DNA of 64,000 nt from Streptomyces tuirus (GTDB lineage: Bacteria; Actinomycetota; Actinomycetes; Streptomycetales; Streptomycetaceae), in the NCBI GenBank assembly GCA_018195615.1, contig JAGTPG010000002.1:6503501-6567500 (forward strand), in the 5' to 3' direction. Positions within the stretch are counted from its first letter, which is position 1; each line of letters starts with the position of its first letter. The translations under genes were made by a program, and so were the position numbers. Under the pieces are notes generated by a model that was given only the letters and a program-made list of their open reading frames with translations, was not told the DNA's origin and did not search any database. Shown piece by piece: positions 18,743 to 26,826 of this stretch.

Positions 18743-19855
18743 TCAACTTGGCACAGATGGCAGTCCCGGAAGTGTGACAAGAATCCGGCAACCCCGCTCG
18801 GATTCGGCCACTCCGATCCGACCGCCGTGCAGATCCACCGCCCATCGGGCGATGGCCAGGCCCAGTCCCGTGCCGCCGTCGCTGCCCGGCCCCTGCGGCC
18901 GCTTGGCGCTGCCGCGGTTGAACCGCTCGAAGACGCGGTGCCACTCCGACTTCGGGATGCCGGGGCCCTCGTCCAGGACCTCCAGGCGGAGCGACTCCGG
19001 GAGCGCCCCTCGCCGCGCCTTGACGGTCACCCGGCCGTGCGGCGGGCTGTGCTTGACCGCGTTGTCGATGAGATTGGCCACGACCTGGTGGATGCGCTCC
19101 GGGTCGGCGTGCGCGGTCAACTCCGGTGGGTGGACGTCGAGGTGCAGATGGACGTCCGTACGGGTGTGACTGCCCGAGCCGGTGGCGATGCCCGCGCGCA
19201 CCGAGGCGACCATGTTGGCCTCCTTCAGTACGCCCGACAGGTAGGGCCACACCTCGAACCGCCGCTGTTTCAGCGGTACGACGCCGTTGTCCAGCCGCGA
19301 CAGGTCCAGCAGCGTCTCCACCAGACGGCCGAGCCGCTCGGTCTGCTTCAGCGCCGTGCGCATCGTCTCCGGGTCGGCCTGCGTGACACCGTCGACGATG
19401 TTCTCCAGCACCGCCCGCAGCCCCGCGATGGGCGTGCGCAGCTCGTGCGAGACGTTCGCCACCAGCTCCTTGCGCTGGCGGTCCTGCGCCTCCAGCTCGT
19501 CGGCCATGGCGTTGATCGTCACGGCCAGGTCGCCCAGCTCGTCACGGCGGTTCTCCCGCACCCGGCGGGTGTAGTCGCCCTGCGAGATGGAACGGGCCAC
19601 GGCGGTCATCTCGTCGAGCGGCGCGGTGAGCGAATGGGCCACGAACTGCGTAATGAGCAGTGTGGCGATCATCGAGAAGACCGTGATGAAGCGCAGCTCC
19701 GTCTTCGTGTGCACCGCGATCACCGACAGGCCGGTGGTGATCAGCACCGAGATGACGACCAGCGCGCCCAGCTTGGTCTTGATCGAGAACGGGCTCACCC
19801 CGCCCCAGGGTTCCGGCTCCCCGGGGCCTCTCCGTGCGGCCGGCCCGCCGCTCAT
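18743..19855 (-). CDS. Sensor histidine kinase with HAMP domain
   Basis: A 370-residue membrane kinase. Two hydrophobic helices near residues 28-48 and 56-73 with almost no extracellular loop between them suggest it senses within or near the membrane. HAMP follows to about 125. The phosphoacceptor His is in SHELRTP near 136-142, the N box is VANLIDNAVKHS and the G boxes are DEGPGI and GTGLGLAIA. It overlaps the upstream response regulator gene by 4 nt. Confidence 0.93.
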   Translation of the reverse strand: MSGGPAARRGPGEPEPWGGVSPFSIKTKLGALVVISVLITTGLSVIAVHTKTELRFITVFSMIATLLITQFVAHSLTAPLDEMTAVARSISQGDYTRRVRENRRDELGDLAVTINAMADELEAQDRQRKELVANVSHELRTPIAGLRAVLENIVDGVTQADPETMRTALKQTERLGRLVETLLDLSRLDNGVVPLKQRRFEVWPYLSGVLKEANMVASVRAGIATGSGSHTRTDVHLHLDVHPPELTAHADPERIHQVVANLIDNAVKHSPPHGRVTVKARRGALPESLRLEVLDEGPGIPKSEWHRVFERFNRGSAKRPQGPGSDGGTGLGLAIARWAVDLHGGRIGVAESERGCRILVTLPGLPSVPS

Positions 19856-20592
19856 GGCGTCGGGGTCTCCAGGGCGTAGCCCACGCCGTGCACCGTGCGG
19901 ATCCGCTCGGCGCCGATCTTCCGGCGCAGCGCCTTGATGTGGCTGTCGACCGTGCGGGTGCCGGAGGCGTCCGCCCAGTCCCAGACCTCGGCGAGCAGCT
20001 GCTCACGGGAGAGCACCGCGCGCGGGGTGTTCGCCAGGCACACTAGCAGATCGAACTCGGTCGGCGTGAGGTGGACGTCCTCACTGCGCACCCGCACGCG
20101 CCGCTGCGCGTGGTCGATCTCCAGCTCGCCGAGGCGCAGGATGCCGCTGCGCGGCGTCGCGGCGGCCAGCGCGGCCCGCTCCACACGGCGCAGCAGCACA
20201 TGCACGCGCGCCGCCAGTTCCCGCATCGAGAACGGCTTCGTCATGTAGTCGTCGGCGCCGACGCCGAGTCCGACCAGCATGTCGGTCTCGTCGTCGCGCG
20301 CGGTGAGCATCAGCACCGGCACCGGCCGGGCGGCCTGCACACGGCGGCAGACCTCCAGACCGTCGAAGCCGGGCAGCATGATGTCGAGGATCAGCAGGTC
20401 GGGCTGCCAGGCCTCGGCGGTGTCGACCGCGGCCGGACCGTCACTCGCCGTTTGCACGAGGAATCCCTCGGCTCGCAGGCGGGTCGCGATGGCGTCCACG
20501 ATCGTGGCGTCGTCCTCGACGACGAGAACCCGGCGCTGCGCGCCCGGGGTAGCCGTCGCCGAACCGTTGTGGGAGGTCTGTGTCTGCTCCAT
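19852..20592 (-). CDS. OmpR/PhoB-family response regulator
   Basis: A 246-residue two-component regulator. The receiver domain has VVEDDATI near residues 24-31, phosphoacceptor Asp in LLILDIMLPG near 70-79 and Lys in MTKPFS near 121-126. The C-terminal winged helix carries VHLTPTEFDLLVCLA and RTVDSHIKALRRKIG. It is the first gene of the pair with the kinase at 18743. Stimulus and regulon are unknown. Confidence 0.95.
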   Translation of the reverse strand: MEQTQTSHNGSATATPGAQRRVLVVEDDATIVDAIATRLRAEGFLVQTASDGPAAVDTAEAWQPDLLILDIMLPGFDGLEVCRRVQAARPVPVLMLTARDDETDMLVGLGVGADDYMTKPFSMRELAARVHVLLRRVERAALAAATPRSGILRLGELEIDHAQRRVRVRSEDVHLTPTEFDLLVCLANTPRAVLSREQLLAEVWDWADASGTRTVDSHIKALRRKIGAERIRTVHGVGYALETPTP

Positions 20593-20716
20593 CGCCCGCC
20601 CCTGGGGTGTGCTTTCCGGAATCAGTGGGGTGATTCCTCGGTCTGCGCATGGTTGCGATTGACGCTTGAATGATCGGCGTCAGAGGAGCAGCGTACGGGG
20701 AGTCAGCACACCTTTG

Positions 20717-21394
20717 CTATCCAGGGCTGATGGCGAGGTGCACGACGTCCGGAACGCCCCGGGCAACCGGGATCTCTTCGGTACGCACCTGCTGGAACCC
20801 GGCATTCCGCAAGGTTTCTTCGAATTCCGGAGACGGCTGGGCGGACCAGACGGCCAGAACCCCGCCGGGTCTCAACACCCTTGCGCAGCTGGCCAGTCCG
20901 GCCTTCCCGTAGAGATTCGAGTTGCCCTCCGTGACGGTCCAGTCGGGGCCGTTGTCGATGTCGAGGCACAGGGCGTCGTACGTGGCGGATGTCTCATTGA
21001 CGTAGGCCACGAGATCGGCTTCGACGATATTCGCGCGGGGGTCGGCGAGTGCCTGGGCGGAGATCGCGGACAGCGGGCCGTCCAGATGCCATTCGACAAT
21101 CGCCTGCTCGCGTTCCACGACCGTGATCCGTCCCCAGCGCGGGTTCGCCGCCGCGTGCGCCAGGGAGAAGCCGACGCCGAGTCCGCCGATCAGCACGTCG
21201 GGGTGTGCCCGGCCGTCCAGGGCGTCCAGCGAGGCGTCGACCAGCCGCCGCTCGGAGCGGCCGTCGGAGGTGTCCATCAGGAAGCAGCCGTTCGCGATGA
21301 TCTCCAGTCGGCCACCGTGCCTCCGCAGCACGACCTCGCCGTGCGGGCCCTCGCGACGGTCCAGTACGTGGGGGATGTCGTTCGAGGTGGGCAT
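20717..21394 (-). CDS. Spermidine-synthase-like methyltransferase-fold protein
   Basis: A 225-residue protein with the polyamine synthase/SAM fold: DVLIGGLGVGFSLAHA near residues 66-81 (nucleotide loop), TVVEREQAIVEWH and LCLDIDNGPDW near 138-148 in place of the canonical aminopropyltransferase DxxDP. The N-terminal tetramerisation domain of true spermidine synthases is short. The substrate is therefore uncertain. It lies upstream of the response regulator on the same strand, separated by 124 bases. Confidence 0.8.
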   Translation of the reverse strand: MPTSNDIPHVLDRREGPHGEVVLRRHGGRLEIIANGCFLMDTSDGRSERRLVDASLDALDGRAHPDVLIGGLGVGFSLAHAAANPRWGRITVVEREQAIVEWHLDGPLSAISAQALADPRANIVEADLVAYVNETSATYDALCLDIDNGPDWTVTEGNSNLYGKAGLASCARVLRPGGVLAVWSAQPSPEFEETLRNAGFQQVRTEEIPVARGVPDVVHLAISPG

Positions 21395-21543
21395 GGGGGC
21401 ATCCTGGCAGGTGTGGCGTGTGCGGCGCGAAGGGATTCCGCGCGGCCGGGAGCTTCCTGTGAATCCGCGCTCGCGTGGCGCCCGTCACAGACAGCGGTGC
21501 GGAGGCGGCGAACGCTGTGACGTGACGGAAGGAGCGACCCGCC

Positions 21544-22529
21544 GTGGACCGCACCGCACCGGCCGACGAGACGGCCACGCCGACACCGCCGGGCTCGCCC
21601 GTTCACGACGTGCCCGGCGCGCCCGTTACCGATGTGTACGGGCTGTTGGACGGGGTGCCGCGACAGCGGGCCGCCGGGACGGCGGACTCCCTCGCGCCGA
21701 CGGACGGCGGTTCGGCGCCAGGGGTGCCGAGGTGCCGTCGGGCGTCGAGGTGCCTCCGCGCGCCGAGGTGCTGGGCGGTGGTGTGCCGGGGCCGGTGGAT
21801 GTGGACCCCGGGCCCTCGGTGCCGGTGCCGGTGCCGGTGCCGGTGCCGGCGTCGCGGCTCCGGCACCGGCTCTTCACGCTAGGGCCCTGGCGCCTGCTGC
21901 CCACCCCCACGGGCACGCCGTTCACCTTCGGCTACGCGGTCCTGCTCTGCGTCACCTCCCTGATCTCCGCGTACGCGGACCCCGCCCTGGTGCATGCCCT
22001 GCTCCAAGGCTCCAGTACGGATGTGGCGCACCTGGTGCGGGCGCCCGGGTTCGTGCTGGTCGGCAGTGCGCTGTGGGTCGCGGGTGGGGTGGCCTCGCCG
22101 TTCGCGATCGGGTTCGTGCTCGTGCTGACCGCGCTGGAACGGCGGATCGGGGGTCTGCGGACAGCCGGTGTCTTCCTGCTCGGACATGGCCTGGCCACCC
22201 TGGCGACCGAGGTCCCGGTGGGACTCGCGGTGCTGGCCGGGCACCTGCCCGACAGTTCGCTGCACCGCCTCGACTACGGCGTCAGCTTCGGTGTCGCCGC
22301 CGGCACCGGCGCGCTGGCCGGTCTGCTGCCGCCCTGGCTGCGCGTGCCGCTGCTGGCCGGCTTCGGCGGGATGCTGCTCCAGGACCTGCTCGCCTTCACC
22401 GACCCGATGACGAACTGGGGGCATCTGATCGCGCTGGCGATCGGTGTCGCGGCCTGGCCGGTGGTGCGGCGATGGCACCGACGCCTCCTGCACGCCCCTC
22501 ACCTGGCAGAACACCGGCCGCCGTCCTAG
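21544..22529 (+). pseudogene. Rhomboid-like membrane protein, one-base frameshift
   Basis: About 328 residues after correction. Start is GTG 21544 after GGAAGGAGCGACC (VDRTAPADETATPTPP). One extra G in the run at 21721-21724 joins GGSAPG to AEVPSGVEVPP. A Pro/Val-rich stretch of VP repeats precedes about six membrane helices (FGYAVLLCVTSLISAY to HLIALAIGVAAWPVV). The arrangement matches rhomboid-like proteins, but I see no clear GxSG catalytic serine, so it may be an inactive member. It precedes lon. Confidence 0.75.
21817..21850 (+). repeat. Hexanucleotide GTGCCG tandem repeat
   Basis: Five tandem copies of a 6-bp unit encode a VPVPVPVP linker in the rhomboid-like protein; simple-sequence slippage is possible. 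Confidence 0.75.
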
Positions 22530-22577
22530 ATCGCTCACAGCGAACACACGTCGGGGAACATCCGGCCCCCCTCAAGC

Positions 22578-22598
22578 ATTGAGTCGGCATAGCTCAAC
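22578..22598 (+). promoter_or_regulatory. HAIR-like HspR operator upstream of lon
   Basis: ATTGAGT-N7-GCTCAAC resembles the HspR-associated inverted repeat CTTGAGT-N7-ACTCAAG (6/7 and 5/7 matches). It lies about 21 bases before the lon start. HspR control of lon is established in Streptomyces lividans; applying it here is inference from the motif. Confidence 0.7.
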
Positions 22599-22619
22599 TT
22601 GACTGCCGAAGGGGAGATC

Positions 22620-25034
22620 ATGGCTTCGACGTCCTCACCGCTCACCCTGCCCGTGCTGCCGCTCGACGACGAGGTCGTGCTGCCCGGGATGGTGGTCCCG
22701 CTGGACCTGAGCGACAACGAGGTCCGTGCCGCGGTGGAGGCCGCTCAGGCCGCTGCCCGGTCAACACCCGGGAAGCCCCGGGTACTCCTGGTCCCGCGGA
22801 TCGACGGGACCTACGCGAACACCGGTGTCCTCGGCACCGTCGAACAGGTCGGCCGCCTCGCCGACGGCGACCCGGGCGCGCTGATCCGCGGCCGGGGGCG
22901 CGTGCGCATCGGGGCGGGGACGACCGGCCCCGGCGCCGCCCTCTGGGTCGAGGGCACCCGCCTCGACGAGACCGTGCCCGATCCGCTGCCCGGCCAGGTC
23001 GCCGAACTGGTCAAGGAATACAAGGCCCTCGCCACCGCCTGGCTGCGCAAGCGCGGTGCCTGGCAGGTCGTCGACCGGGTCCAGGCCATCGACGACGTCT
23101 CGGCGCTCGCCGACAACTCCGGCTACTCGCCGTTCCTCACCACCGAGCAGAAGGTGGAACTGCTGGAGACCGCCGACCCGGTGGCCCGGCTGAAGCTCGC
23201 CACCCAGCAACTGCGCGACCACCTCGCCGAGCAGGACGTGGCCGAGTCCATCGCCAAGGACGTCCAGGAGGGCGTCGACAAGCAGCAGCGCGAGTTCCTG
23301 CTGCGGCGTCAGCTGGAAGCGGTCCGCAAGGAGTTGCGCGAGCTGAACGGCGAGCAGGACGGCGAGGAGTCCGACGACTACCGCGCCCGCGTGGAGGCTG
23401 CCGACCTGCCCGAGAAGGTCCGCGAGGCCGCCCTCAAGGAGGTCGACAAGCTGGAGCGGTCCTCCGACCAGTCGCCCGAGGGCTCGTGGATCCGCACCTG
23501 GCTCGACACGGTCCTCGAGATGCCGTGGAACGAGCGCACCGAGGACGCCTACGACATCCAGGGCGCCCAGTCCGTCCTCGACGCCGAGCACTCCGGCCTG
23601 GAGGACGTGAAGGAGCGGATCACCGAGTACCTGGCTGTGCGCAAGCGGCGCGGCGAGCGGGGTCTGGGTGTGGTCGGCGGACGGCGCGGCGGTGCCGTGC
23701 TGGCCCTCGTCGGACCGCCCGGCGTCGGCAAGACCAGCCTGGGCGAGTCCGTCGCCCACGCGATGGGACGGAAGTTCGTCCGCGTCGCCCTCGGCGGCGT
23801 CCGTGACGAGGCCGAGATCCGCGGCCACCGGCGGACCTACGTCGGTGCCCTGCCCGGCCGGGTCGTCCGCGCCATCAAGGAAGCCGGGTCGATGAACCCG
23901 GTCGTGCTGCTCGACGAGATCGACAAGGTCGGCTCGGACTTCCGGGGCGACCCGGCCGCGGCGCTGCTCGAGGTGCTCGACCCGGCGCAGAACCACACCT
24001 TCCGGGACCACTACCTGGAGGTCGAGCTGGACCTGTCGGACGTGGTCTTCCTCGCCACCGCCAACGTCCTGGAGGCCATCCCGGAGGCCCTGGCCGACCG
24101 CATGGAGATCGTCCGCCTGGACGGCTACACCGAGGACGAGAAGGTCGTCATCGCCCGCGACCACCTGCTGCCCCGCCAGCTGGAGCGGGCCGGGCTCGAC
24201 AAGGACGAGGTCGCCATCGACGAGGGCGCCCTGCGCAAGCTCGCCGGCGAGTACACGCGCGAGGCGGGCGTCCGCAACCTGGAGCGGTCCGTCGCCAGGC
24301 TGCTGCGCAAGGTCGCCGCCCAGCACGAACTGGGTGAGCGGGAGCTGCCGTTCACCGTCGCCGCGGACGACCTGCGCAGCCTGATCGGACGGCCGCACCA
24401 CGTCCCCGAGTCCGCCCAGGACCCGGCCGAGCGCCGGACGTCCGTGCCGGGCGTGGCGACGGGCCTCGCGGTGACGGGAGCCGGTGGTGACGTGCTGTAC
24501 GTCGAGGCGTCGCTGGCCGATCCGGAGACGGGCGCGGCGGGGCTGACCCTGACCGGTCAGCTGGGCGACGTGATGAAGGAGTCCGCGCAGATCGCGCTGA
24601 GCTTCCTGCGCTCCCACGGTGCCGAGCTCGAACTGCCGGTCGCTGATCTGAAGGACCGGGGCGTGCACATCCACTTCCCGGCGGGCGCGGTCCCCAAGGA
24701 CGGCCCCAGCGCCGGCATCACGATGACCACGGCCCTGGCCTCGCTGCTCTCCGGCCGCCTGGTGCGCACGGACGTGGCGATGACCGGCGAGGTCTCGCTG
24801 ACCGGCCGGGTCCTGCCGATCGGCGGCGTGAAGCAGAAGCTGCTCGCCGCGCACCGCGCCGGGGTCACCACCGTGATCATCCCCAAGCGCAACGAACCCG
24901 ACCTGGACGACGTCCCGGCGGAGGTGCTGGACAAGCTCGACGTCCACGCCGTCACCGACGTCCGCCAGGTCCTGGAGCTGGCGCTCGCGCCCGCCACTGC
25001 GGATGCGACGCCGGAGGTTCCGGTGGCCGCGTGA
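22620..25034 (+). CDS. lon: ATP-dependent endopeptidase La (Lon)
   Basis: An 804-residue cytosolic hexameric AAA+ protease degrading damaged and regulatory proteins. The N-terminal substrate domain covers residues 1-210, followed by a coiled coil (QQREFLLRRQLEAVRKELRELNGE). Walker A is GPPGVGKT near 366-373 and Walker B is VVLLDEIDKVG. The protease domain has catalytic Ser in KDGPSAGITM near 698 and Lys in GGVKQKLLAA near 741. ATG 22620 follows AAGGGGAGATC; a TTG at 22599 would overlap the HAIR-like operator and is rejected. Confidence 0.97.
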   Translation: MASTSSPLTLPVLPLDDEVVLPGMVVPLDLSDNEVRAAVEAAQAAARSTPGKPRVLLVPRIDGTYANTGVLGTVEQVGRLADGDPGALIRGRGRVRIGAGTTGPGAALWVEGTRLDETVPDPLPGQVAELVKEYKALATAWLRKRGAWQVVDRVQAIDDVSALADNSGYSPFLTTEQKVELLETADPVARLKLATQQLRDHLAEQDVAESIAKDVQEGVDKQQREFLLRRQLEAVRKELRELNGEQDGEESDDYRARVEAADLPEKVREAALKEVDKLERSSDQSPEGSWIRTWLDTVLEMPWNERTEDAYDIQGAQSVLDAEHSGLEDVKERITEYLAVRKRRGERGLGVVGGRRGGAVLALVGPPGVGKTSLGESVAHAMGRKFVRVALGGVRDEAEIRGHRRTYVGALPGRVVRAIKEAGSMNPVVLLDEIDKVGSDFRGDPAAALLEVLDPAQNHTFRDHYLEVELDLSDVVFLATANVLEAIPEALADRMEIVRLDGYTEDEKVVIARDHLLPRQLERAGLDKDEVAIDEGALRKLAGEYTREAGVRNLERSVARLLRKVAAQHELGERELPFTVAADDLRSLIGRPHHVPESAQDPAERRTSVPGVATGLAVTGAGGDVLYVEASLADPETGAAGLTLTGQLGDVMKESAQIALSFLRSHGAELELPVADLKDRGVHIHFPAGAVPKDGPSAGITMTTALASLLSGRLVRTDVAMTGEVSLTGRVLPIGGVKQKLLAAHRAGVTTVIIPKRNEPDLDDVPAEVLDKLDVHAVTDVRQVLELALAPATADATPEVPVAA

Positions 25035-25053
25035 CGGAGGTCATCGGATGAGG

Positions 25054-25087
25054 AAGGCCCGGGCCCCGTGAGGGAGGCCCGGGCCTT
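25054..25087 (+). terminator. Terminator after lon
   Basis: A perfect 12-bp stem (AAGGCCCGGGCC at 25054-25065 and GGCCCGGGCCTT at 25076-25087) with a 10-nt loop. Confidence 0.85.
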
Positions 25088-25209
25088 CACCGTGTGGCCG
25101 CCCTGTGTACGGGGGCGTCGCGCCCTGCGGAATACTTGCCGAGCTGCGGCGATGGCGGCAGGTGGCGGAGAATTTCAGGTACCGGGCGAGAACCGAGGCA
25201 GGGGCTGAC

Positions 25210-25698
25210 GTGCACGAGGAAGGCAACGACGGACACCGGGACGCCGGTCTGGCCGCGAGCGGAGTGGACCAGCCCGCGTTCCTCGCGCTGGAGCGGGAGC
25301 TGACCGTGCTGTTGCGGCGCGCCCGGGCCAACCAGGGCGAGATGGCGCGGGAGGTCCATCCCGACCTGGAGTCGTCCGCGTACGGTCTCCTCGTCCGGCT
25401 GGACGAGTGCGGCAAGCAGCGGGCCACCGAGCTCGCCGCCTACATCGGCGTCGGCAAGGCCACGATGTCCCGCCAGCTGCGCGCCCTGGAGGAACTCGGG
25501 CTGATCGCCCGTGAGCCCGACCCCGCCGACGGACGGGCCTGGCTCGTCGCCCTCACCCAGGAGGGCCACGACCGGGTCCGCCGGGTACGCGACGCCCGCC
25601 GCGCCCGCTACGCCGGCCGCCTGGCCCACTGGGACACCCGTGAGGTCACGGAACTGGCCCGACTGCTGCACCAGCTCAACCGCGGCATGGAGAAGTAG
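25210..25698 (+). CDS. MarR-family transcriptional regulator
   Basis: A 162-residue winged-helix regulator. The recognition region is TELAAYIGVGKATMSRQLRALEELGLI near residues 76-102, with the wing REPDPADGRAWLVALT, a typical MarR D-x-R-x wing. Start GTG 25210 follows AGGCAGGGG. Codons upstream to 25105 look like a non-homologous extension. It stands alone between lon and the PP2C gene, so its target is not indicated. Confidence 0.88.
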   Translation: MHEEGNDGHRDAGLAASGVDQPAFLALERELTVLLRRARANQGEMAREVHPDLESSAYGLLVRLDECGKQRATELAAYIGVGKATMSRQLRALEELGLIAREPDPADGRAWLVALTQEGHDRVRRVRDARRARYAGRLAHWDTREVTELARLLHQLNRGMEK

Positions 25699-25748
25699 CG
25701 CTGGGCGCTCGGCTCCGAGTGGCCGGAAACGGTGCTCGGCTCCGAGCG

Positions 25749-26534
25749 TCAGAACTCGACGAACACCGCTGTCGCGTCGTCGTGCGTCTTGCCGCGGCCC
25801 AGGAACGTCCTGGCCGTATCCGCCCGTTCCAGCTCCCGGACGCGATCCACCAGGGCCTGCGGTCCCTCCTTGCGGACGAGATGGAAGCAGTCCGTCCAGT
25901 CGCCCTCCCGGAAGCGCTCCACCCAGCGAGTCGCCCCGTCCGTCAGGGCGGCCAGGGCGCGTACCTCACGGCGGGGCAGAGTCCCGGTCACCGCCCGAGC
26001 GGCCACCGAGGGGTCGGCCGCCGCCGTGAAGAAACCGCCCTCCTTGTTGCGGACCGTGGCGTCCACCAGCGCGTCCGTGGCCAGGGCCGAGCGAGGGAGC
26101 AGGGACAGACGGTCGTCGAGGAAGGGCGTCACCATGCCGTCCGGGGACTCCACGAGGAGGGCAGAGTCGGACAGAACCAGGTACTCCACCGTCTCGGGAG
26201 ACCAACGGGCCACGACCACCGTGGCCTGAGGAGTGCGGGGGTGAGAAAGGTCACAGATTGGGGCGTGCGCCTCCGACGTACGCGCGATGGCGCGGGACAA
26301 GGCGTCCACCAGGGGAACATCCGGGAGTGAAACGGTCAGTTCGGTCAGGGCTCCCCCCAGGCGTGCCGTGAACCAGGGGACGGAATGCAGACAGCCCGTC
26401 CCGCCCTTCGGCGGCGTGACCCCGTCCAGGACGACGACCGAACCGCCCTGACCGGAGGCCGGTAGTCCGACACCGGCGAAGTCCTCGTTGGGGCGGTCCG
26501 CGTCTCCGGGCTCCGAGGCGAGTTCAGTACGCAT
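25749..26534 (-). CDS. Protein phosphatase 2C-like domain protein
   Basis: A 261-residue cytosolic protein. It has ADRPNEDFAGV near residues 12-22, VVVLDGVTPP near 33-42 (the Asp-Gly pair binding metal) and GKTHDDATAVFVEF at the C-terminus, matching the ordered metal-binding aspartates of PP2C. It is a short bacterial version with GVTPP where classical enzymes have GMGG. Start ATG 26534 is favoured; an in-frame ATG at 26606 is possible. The substrate is not known. Confidence 0.8.
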   Translation of the reverse strand: MRTELASEPGDADRPNEDFAGVGLPASGQGGSVVVLDGVTPPKGGTGCLHSVPWFTARLGGALTELTVSLPDVPLVDALSRAIARTSEAHAPICDLSHPRTPQATVVVARWSPETVEYLVLSDSALLVESPDGMVTPFLDDRLSLLPRSALATDALVDATVRNKEGGFFTAAADPSVAARAVTGTLPRREVRALAALTDGATRWVERFREGDWTDCFHLVRKEGPQALVDRVRELERADTARTFLGRGKTHDDATAVFVEF

Positions 26535-26826
26535 CCAGCCAGTCTGCACGAGCCCTTCACAAGGTCCGCAAAAGGCTGGCAATGGTTGCCGAACCGGTGC
26601 AGCCATGCAGGTCAGGCGCCCCGTTTGGGGTGGAATGCTTTGTTCCGGGAAGGCGTGGTGGCGAATACTGCCACCGCCCGCCCCCGGCGTCCAACCGGCG
26701 TGCCGCCCAAGGCCGCTGCAAGGGCCAGCGGAACTTGCCCCTCAACTCCCCTCCGAGGTTCACTCCTTCGGGTGGCGGGTCAGGTGATGCGGGTGCGCTG
26801 CCCACCGGCGCTGGGAGGGTCGGGAA
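26535..26826. other. Divergent promoter region before the conservon
   Basis: About 290 bp between the PP2C gene and cvnA. No coding region or defined operator was recognised. Confidence 0.4.

Noticed and set aside
14679..19169. A 1,496-codon plus-strand open frame antisense to the 2-oxoglutarate decarboxylase gene
   Set aside because: It is an open frame caused by high G+C third positions; it has no family resemblance, and the opposite strand encodes a clear enzyme.
22761..24947. A 728-codon open frame antisense to lon
   Set aside because: Shadow of Lon codon use; low-complexity Gly/Val/Leu-rich translation without domains.
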